64,000 nucleotides of DNA from Sulfitobacter faviae (GTDB lineage Bacteria > Pseudomonadota > Alphaproteobacteria > Rhodobacterales > Rhodobacteraceae): positions 124,001-188,000 of the forward strand of contig NZ_PGFQ01000001.1 of NCBI RefSeq assembly GCF_029870955.1, given 5' to 3'. Positions 58,321-64,000 of this stretch are shown here, in pieces (the stretch's first letter is position 1; each line of letters opens with the position of its first letter). Position numbers and translations under genes: made by a program. Below the pieces are notes generated by a model, which was given only the letters and a program-made list of their open reading frames with translations, was not told the DNA's origin and ran no database searches.

Positions 58321-59037
58321 TTGCCCAAATCCTCCCGCACTCTGATCGCCGTGCTTGCCCTGCTGCTCAGCATCGCCTTCGCAATCTCGCCCTTTTTCGT
58401 TCCCAGCTTCTCGGGCTTTGATCCGAACCAATTCCCCATTCCGCAGGACAACCCGCCCGCGCAGCCTGCGGGCTATGCCTTTTCCATCTGGGGGGTGATT
58501 TACCTGTGGCTGATCGCGGGCCTTGGCTATGGCCTGCTGCGCGCGCCGCGGGATGGGCAGTGGCACGACATGCGCGTGCCGCTCTGCCTGTCGCTCGCCG
58601 TGGGGACCACATGGCTCGCCGTGGCCACCATGAGCCCGGTCTGGGCCGCGATACTGATCTGGATCATGCTGATCACCGCCCTCGTCGCCCTATTCCTCGC
58701 CCCGGTCGAAGACCCGCTCTGGGCCGCCGCGCCGGTGGGGCTCTACGCGGGCTGGCTATCTGCCGCCTCCTGCGTGTCGCTGGCACTGCTGGCCGCGGGA
58801 TACGGCTATTTGGAAGAGCAGACAGCAGCGGTGGTCTTTGTCGGACTGGCGATTGCAATCGGCGCCATCGTCCAGACCGCTCTGGGGCGGACACCGACCT
58901 ATGGCATCGCGGTGATCTGGGGGCTGGTGGGCGTGGTCGTGACCAATTGGGGCGAGACGCCCTTGGTCGCCTATCTGGCGCTCGGGGGCAGCGTCATCGT
59001 GGCGCTGCCCACCGTCAGGGCGTTTCGGCGCGGCTGA
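58321..59037 (+). CDS. TspO/MBR-like (tryptophan-rich sensory protein-related) membrane protein
   Basis: The start is most likely the TTG at 58321, giving [25 protein letters not shown] as the first membrane segment. [24 protein letters not shown] near residue 47 resembles the TspO-like pattern of the tryptophan-rich sensory protein-related group. Six to seven hydrophobic segments follow in about 238 residues. TspO proper in Rhodobacter is shorter (about 160 residues) and affects pigment gene control; this longer relative has no established role. Confidence 0.72.
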   Translation: MPKSSRTLIAVLALLLSIAFAISPFFVPSFSGFDPNQFPIPQDNPPAQPAGYAFSIWGVIYLWLIAGLGYGLLRAPRDGQWHDMRVPLCLSLAVGTTWLAVATMSPVWAAILIWIMLITALVALFLAPVEDPLWAAAPVGLYAGWLSAASCVSLALLAAGYGYLEEQTAAVVFVGLAIAIGAIVQTALGRTPTYGIAVIWGLVGVVVTNWGETPLVAYLALGGSVIVALPTVRAFRRG

Positions 59038-59043
59038 GCGCGC

Positions 59044-60524
59044 TTAGTCCTTGCGGCGACCGTCGGTGTGTTTGCGCAGCTTCGACGGTGCCGCTTTCTT
59101 GCGGTTCTTATAGGGGTTGGCGTCGGACTGGCCGCGCATCCACAGACGGATCGGCGTGCCGGGCATATCGAAATCCAACCGCAAGCCGTTGACCAGATAG
59201 CGCGTGTAGCTGTCCGGCACCTTGTCGGGATGGCTGCACATCACCACGAAGCCTGGCGGGCGGGTCTTGGCTTGGGTCATATAGCGCAGCTTGATGCGCT
59301 TGCCCTGCGGCGCGGGGGGCGGATGCGCCTCCATCATGCCCGAGAGCCAGCGGTTCAGCTGCGCGGTGGTCACCCGGCGGTTCCAGACCTCATAGGCGCG
59401 CATGATCGCGGCCTGAAGCCGGTCGAGGCCCCTGCCCGTCTTGGCCGACACGGTGATCAGCGGCGCTCCGCGCAACTGCGGCAAAAGCCGCTCGAAGCTC
59501 TCCTTAAGATCGCGCAGCTTCTCCTGCCGGTTCTCTTCGATGTCCCATTTGTTCACGGCGACGACCACGGCACGGCCCTCACGCTCGGCCAGATCGGCGA
59601 TGCGCAGGTCTTGCTGCTCGAACGGGATTTCGGCGTCGAGCAGAAGCACCACAACCTCGGCGAATTTTACCGCGCGCAGACCGTCACTGACGCTGAGTTT
59701 TTCCAGCTTCTCCTGCACCTTGGCCTTTTTGCGCATGCCCGCGGTGTCGAAAATGCGCATCGGCACAGGCTCACCATCCGGCCCGGCCCATTCGGTGGTC
59801 AGCGAGATCGCATCGCGGGTGATCCCGGCCTCTGGGCCGGTCAGCAGACGGTCCTCACCCAGAATCTGGTTAATCAGCGTGGATTTGCCCGCATTGGGGC
59901 GGCCTACTACGGCGACCTGTAGCGGCTTGGCGCGGGTCGGCATCGGCAGGGATTCGGCTTCGAGATCGGCGTCATCCTCAGGCAGGTCCACATCCGTCTC
60001 GGGCGCGTCTTGGGTGGCACGTTCGGCATATTCATCCGCCAGCGGCATCAGTGCGGTGTAAAGATCGGTCAGCCCCTCACCATGTTCGGCGGACATGCGA
60101 ATAGGCTCACCCAGACCCAGCGAATAGGCCTCGATCATTCCGGCGTCGGCGGCCTTGCCCTCCCCTTGTTGCCCGCGAGAATCACATGGGCGGATTTCTT
60201 GCGCAGGATCTCGGCAAAGACCATGTCAGAGGGGGTCACGCCGACGCGTGCGTCGATCATGAAGAGACAGACATCGGCCATGTCCACCGCACGTTCGGTC
60301 AGGCGGCGCATCCGGCCTTGCAGGCTATCGTCGGTGACCTCTTCCAGCCCCGCGGTGTCGATCACGGTAAAGCGCAGGTCGGCCAGTTTGGCCGCGCCTT
60401 CGCGCAGGTCGCGGGTCACGCCGGGCTGGTCATCGACCAGCGCCAGGCGCTTGCCGACAAGGCGGTTGAACAGCGTGGATTTCCCGACATTGGGACGGCC
60501 CACGATGGCAAGGGTAAAGGACAT
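59044..60524 (-). CDS. der: ribosome-associated GTPase Der (one apparent frameshift)
   Basis: Der (EngA) has two tandem GTPase domains and is needed for 50S assembly. The first P-loop is [12 protein letters not shown] with DTAGLEE, and the second is [13 protein letters not shown] with [12 protein letters not shown]; a KH-like C-terminal domain closes the protein. At 60162-60165 (coding-strand G run) one base seems missing: restored, [20 protein letters not shown] joins the halves. About 493 residues. An essential gene, so the break is probably an artefact. It follows bamB by 60 bases. Confidence 0.94.
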
Positions 60525-60584
60525 AATTCAGGCTCCGGGCCCCGGTTGGGCCAGTTCAGACACGCGCCTTAGCCTATTTGCGGC

Positions 60585-61966
60585 CTAACGGAAAGCGTGC
60601 AATTGCCCCTTGGTGGAGACGACATAAAGCGTGCCGCCCGCCACGACCGGGGCGGTGGTTGCCCCGCCGGGGATTTGGGTGGTGCCCGTCAGCCCGCCGC
60701 TCACGGGGTCAAAGCTGCGCAGCACCCCGTCGTTGGAGGCCACGATCACGCGCCCCCGGCGATGATCGGGCCGTAATGGGCCACCACTTCGGATTGCTTC
60801 TTGGGCTTGTCCTTGACGAAATTCGGCAGCGGCGTGCCCCAGATGCGGCGACCCGTGCTGGCGTCGAGCCGGACCAGTTCGTTCAGGTCCGTGACTGCAA
60901 AGACAGAATCGCCCGCAGGCCAAACCGGCCCAATCGCCCCGTCACGTGCGACCCACTTACGGTCGCCGCTGTTGACATCCAGCGCGGCCAGACGGCCCGA
61001 ATGATTGCCCACATAGACGGTCCCGTTCGAGACCACAGGCGCGCTTGTCACATCGCCCACAAAGCTCAGCGCGCGGCCCGGACGTTTGCCCAGAACGGAG
61101 GTCGACCACCGTTCAAGCCCGCCTTGGCGGAACAGCCCCTGCACCTCGCCCGAGCCGAAGGCAAAGATCGCCAGATCGCTGGTGACGGCGGGCGCAGGCG
61201 CGCCCAGCACATTGCTGAGGCTGGTCACAGCGCCGGTCTGCCACTGGATGCGGCCAGTGGTTTTGTCGAGCGCCCAGCCGGTATCGTCGCCCGCCGTGAG
61301 ATAGACCAGATCGCCCGAGACGGTCGGCGTGCCCGAACCGGTGGCGTCAAGGTCTTGGGTCCAGCGCACGCCGCCGGTTGTCACGTCGAGCGCGGCCAAA
61401 ACGCCAAAGCCCACGGAGACATAGAGCGTTTCCCCATCCACGGCGAGGCCGCCGCCGGTGGCTTGGCCTTCGCGGTCGGATGCGGGGGTGAGGTCACGGG
61501 TCCAGAGCGTTTGGCCCGAGGTCGAGGTCGCGGTGACCTGCGCCCCGGCGTCGAGCGTGAAGACACGCCCGCCCGCCACCACCGGATCGGCGGTAATACG
61601 TTGTTTGCGGCTGTCGCCCGCGCCAATATCGGCGCTCCAGACCGGCTGCAACGCGGTCCGCAGCGCGGGATGGCTGATGCGGGTCGCGGCGGTGCCGATG
61701 CTATGGGTCCAATTGGCGTTGTTCACCGTGCCGCCCAGAGCGATGGCGCGGCTGGCATTCTCTGGCACGGGACCGGTGGCCGCGTCAAAGGCAGGGTCTT
61801 GCACGCCGGGGTTTTGCAACACCGCGCGCACGTCTTCGCGTTTGCCCGGCAGATAGGTTTGCTCATCCGCGCAGGCCGTCAGCAACAGCGCGGCACCGAT
61901 GGCCCCCGCCACGCCCAGACCCCGCAGACCCGCTTGCCCGGGTTCGGTTTCGCGATGCTTCGTCAT
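60585..61966 (-). CDS. bamB: PQQ-binding-like beta-propeller lipoprotein, BamB-like (one apparent frameshift)
   Basis: BamB helps the BAM complex insert outer membrane proteins. From the ATG at 61966 the protein has a basic start and lipobox LLLTAC. Repeated strands such as VYVGNHSGRLAALDVNSGDRKWV and VFAVTDLNELVRLDASTGRRIWG form the propeller. At 60753-60757 one base seems missing; restored, it continues RVIVASNDGVLRSFDPVSGGL to the stop at 60585 (about 460 residues). It lies between a TPR-like protein and der, a widespread order (yfgM-bamB-der). Confidence 0.92.
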
Positions 61967-62033
61967 GGACCTGCTCACTTTCTGTCTTTCCTCAACCTTC
62001 ACGCCCCCGCCATTTTTGGCGGGTGGATATGTG

Positions 62034-62738
62034 TCAGTCACCCGTTGCTTCGGGGATCTCCAGCGCGGCCTCTGCGGCGGCGCCCTCATCACCCGGTTCT
62101 TCACCCAGGGCCACAATCACCTGAAGGGCGCGTTGTTGCAAGTCCGGGGTGGTTTCCGCATCGGAGAGAATGGACTGGTAGCGCGCCACGGCCTTGTCGG
62201 TCTCACCCTCTTGGATGTCGATCAGGGCCAGTTGCTCTTCGGCCAACAGGCGCAGCGGGGCACCGGGCTGGGCCAGCGCTTCGAGCGCTTGACGCCGCTC
62301 GGCCACGGGCACAGATTGGCCCTGAAGGGTCACGATCTTGAAATGCGCCAAGGCCCGGTAGATCGGCGCGAGGTCACCGTCGAGCGCCACGGCATCAAGC
62401 TGCTCCACAGCGGCATCGGTCTCACCCGCTTCGGCCAGCGCATCGGCGCGCATGAAGTTCAGCACGGCGCGGGCACCGGGGCCATCGGCCTCGATCGGGG
62501 CGAGCGCTTCGGCGCGGGCATTGCTGGCATCCGCTTCGAGCGCGGCAAGCATCGCATCCCCCAGAGCTTCGGCCTCGGCCCGCTCCTGTGCTTTGCTGTA
62601 TTCGTTCCACGCGGCACCACCAACGATGGCCACCACGGCCAGCACGGCGATCCAACCGTAGCGGCGCAGGTAGCCGTATAGCCGGTCGCGGCGGACCTCT
62701 TCGTTCACTTCGTCAATAAAACTGTCGGTATCGCTCAT
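62034..62738 (-). CDS. YfgM-like TPR membrane protein
   Basis: The 234-residue protein has one membrane helix near the N terminus (YGWIAVLAVVAIVGGAAW, residues 27-45) and then Ala- and Glu-rich helical repeats, the pattern of the tetratricopeptide-like YfgM/DUF2133 family. In Escherichia coli YfgM sits at the Sec translocon with PpiD. The gene is upstream of bamB and der, the same order as elsewhere in proteobacteria. Start ATG at 62738. Confidence 0.88.
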   Translation of the reverse strand: MSDTDSFIDEVNEEVRRDRLYGYLRRYGWIAVLAVVAIVGGAAWNEYSKAQERAEAEALGDAMLAALEADASNARAEALAPIEADGPGARAVLNFMRADALAEAGETDAAVEQLDAVALDGDLAPIYRALAHFKIVTLQGQSVPVAERRQALEALAQPGAPLRLLAEEQLALIDIQEGETDKAVARYQSILSDAETTPDLQQRALQVIVALGEEPGDEGAAAEAALEIPEATGD

Positions 62739-62889
62739 CGCGCCCTGCCCCCGGCCTGATTTTGCCCCTCTTACCGCGCGTGGCCAGCCAAGCCAAGACC
62801 CAGCGAACCGCAGCGCCTTTTCGCCGACCGCTTGGCCCGGGGGCGCGTCACGCTAGGTCTGGGGCAGAATGCAGCGAAAGGAGACGACG

Positions 62890-63339
62890 ATGAAAGCGAT
62901 TGCACTGGCGGCAGGTGTCGTGATGGCGGCCATGCCCGCATTGGCGCAGGATTTGGTGGCCAAGGTCTCACCCCATGACGTGCCCACGACGATGGACCGG
63001 CTGGAAAGCGCGGTTGAGGCGGCAGGGGCCGAGGTCTTTGCCCGGGTCGATCACGCCGCCGGGGCCGAAAAGGTCGAGATGGAATTGCGCCCGACGCAGC
63101 TTTTGATCTTTGGCAACCCAAAGCTCGGCACCCCCGCGATGCAAGATGCCCAGACCGCCGGGCTGGACCTGCCGATGCGGGTGCTGGTCTACGCCGATGG
63201 CGAGGGGGCCGTGCATGTGACCTATGCCGCGCCTGAAACGCTGGTCACCGCCCACGGCCTGCCCGAAGAGGCGGAATATCTCACCAAGATGACCAAGGCG
63301 CTGGACAATCTCACCGCCAAGGCGATCGGCGAGGAATAA
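62890..63339 (+). CDS. periplasmic DUF302 protein
   Basis: A signal peptide (MKAIALAAGVVMAAMPALAQ) starts at the ATG at 62890, eight bases after AAAGGAG. The body has the DUF302 features MDRLESAVEAAGAEVFARVDHAAGAEKVEM and RPTQLLIFGNPKLGTPAMQ, and a DLPMRVLVYADGEGAVHVTY strand. About 149 residues, intact. The function of DUF302 proteins is unknown. It stands alone between two minus-strand genes. Confidence 0.88.
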   Translation: MKAIALAAGVVMAAMPALAQDLVAKVSPHDVPTTMDRLESAVEAAGAEVFARVDHAAGAEKVEMELRPTQLLIFGNPKLGTPAMQDAQTAGLDLPMRVLVYADGEGAVHVTYAAPETLVTAHGLPEEAEYLTKMTKALDNLTAKAIGEE

Positions 63340-63361
63340 CGCCCTCTCCCCGCCCGGCCTC

Positions 63362-64000
63362 TTAGGATTTGGGCGGGGTGTTCTGCGCCTTGATCAGGTT
63401 TTCCAGATCGGTCAGCCGCGACATGACCTCATCGCGGTAGGTGTTGGTCTGCTCGTTGCTTTCCTCATGATGCGCGTCTTGCATCGAGTTCACGATCAGA
63501 CCGACCAACAGGTTCACCACTGCGAAGGTGGTGACCATGATAAAGGGCACGAAGAACATCCAGGCATAGGGATAGACCTCCATCACCGGGCGCACGATGC
63601 CCATAGACCACGACTCGAGCGTCATGATCTGAAACAGCGAATAGCCCGACTGGCCCAGCGTGCCGAACCACTGCGGGAAATCCGCGCCAAAGAGTTTGGT
63701 GGCCATGACGGAGGCGATGTAAAAGATCACCCCCATCAGCAAAAAGACCGACCCCATGCCGGGCAGCGCGTTGACCAACCCCTCCACCACGCGGCGCAGC
63801 GAGGGCGCGACCGAGACGACGCGCAGCAGCCGCAGGATGCGCAGGGCCCGCAGAACGCTGAGCCCTTGGGTGGCCGGGATCAGCGAGATCGCGACGATGA
63901 CGAAGTCAAAGATGCTCCACCCGCGTTTGAAGAAATCAAACCCGCGCCCGAAAAGCTTGATCGCAATTTCGATGACGAAAATGGCAAGACAAATACGGTC
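63362..64000 (-). CDS. bacterial voltage-gated sodium channel, C-terminal part (cut by window end)
   Basis: The visible 212 residues hold the second half of a single-domain NaChBac/NavAb-type channel. A voltage-sensor S4 helix with arginines at every third place is visible (LSVLRALRILRLLRVVS). The pore has the selectivity filter TLESWSM near residue 123, identical to the TLESWS of NavAb. S6 is FVPFIMVTTFAVVNLLVGLIVNSM, and the C-terminal coiled coil is rich in Glu, Asn and Leu. Such channels are known in marine Rhodobacteraceae. The N-terminal half lies beyond the window end. Confidence 0.92.
   Translation of the reverse strand, partial: DRICLAIFVIEIAIKLFGRGFDFFKRGWSIFDFVIVAISLIPATQGLSVLRALRILRLLRVVSVAPSLRRVVEGLVNALPGMGSVFLLMGVIFYIASVMATKLFGADFPQWFGTLGQSGYSLFQIMTLESWSMGIVRPVMEVYPYAWMFFVPFIMVTTFAVVNLLVGLIVNSMQDAHHEESNEQTNTYRDEVMSRLTDLENLIKAQNTPPKS

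Overview
The window is a GC-rich chromosomal segment of an alphaproteobacterium. It is most probably a member of the Rhodobacteraceae (roseobacter group). This rests on the gene families, the gene order (SPOR-dacA-tmk-holB-tatD; yajC-secD-secF followed by ccmABCDG; thiDOSGEF with thiYZX and tenA) and two GAAC-N7-GAAC LexA boxes of the alphaproteobacterial type. I see no prophage, insertion sequence, integrase or CRISPR array. No stretch over 300 bases lacks both a protein gene and an RNA gene.

Layout. (1) 1-2996: a 26-bp tandem repeat and a TRAP transporter operon (dctP-dctQ-dctM, minus strand) with a palindromic operator candidate. (2) 3098-12057: a DNA-damage island. It holds a LexA box with a radical SAM DNA-repair protein and a UdgX-type glycosylase, a convergent SRAP (YedK) gene, and a second LexA box driving imuA-imuB-dnaE2. 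(3) 12137-19755: a promoter, a TPP riboswitch and a ten-gene thiamine synthesis and salvage operon. (4) 19777-26778: tRNA-Ser(UGA), a SPOR lipoprotein, a PBP5-type carboxypeptidase, tmk, holB, tatD, a metallo-beta-lactamase-fold hydrolase, an AEC transporter and tRNA-Leu(UAG). (5) 26913-30356: a Hint protein, NAD(P)H-hydrate dehydratase, glnB-glnA and a terminator. (6) 30430-39153: ExoD, small membrane proteins including one of 22 residues, a lytic transglycosylase, a DUF883/holin-like/DUF3618/YihY envelope set, and the Ku-LigD end-joining pair. (7) 39154-49834: a trans-sulfuration enzyme, an alpha/beta hydrolase-OsmC fusion, purB, a small secreted four-cysteine protein, a lipid A-type acyltransferase, a DUF1223 protein, acnA, an unknown membrane protein and a WrbA-type flavoprotein. 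(8) 49824-56631, minus strand: ccmG, ccmD, ccmC, ccmB, ccmA, an Mth938-like protein, a TSUP permease, secF, secD and yajC. (9) 56849-64000: serS, a TspO-like membrane protein, der-bamB-TPR protein on the minus strand, a DUF302 protein and the C-terminal part of a bacterial voltage-gated sodium channel.

How the genes work together. The damage island pairs two proteins that bind abasic sites covalently in their families (UdgX and YedK) with an error-prone mutasome, under two LexA boxes. The thi operon combines thiazole synthesis, pyrimidine kinase, coupling enzyme and uptake or salvage of pyrimidine precursors under one riboswitch. The ccm and sec genes serve cytochrome c maturation and protein export.

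Main caution. About 23 genes, including essential ones (acnA, tmk, holB, serS, der), are each interrupted by one or two apparent single-base deletions, nearly all at short G or C runs. In each case adding one base restores a full-length family member. I read these as sequencing or assembly errors, not pseudogenes, and give coordinates of the restored genes.
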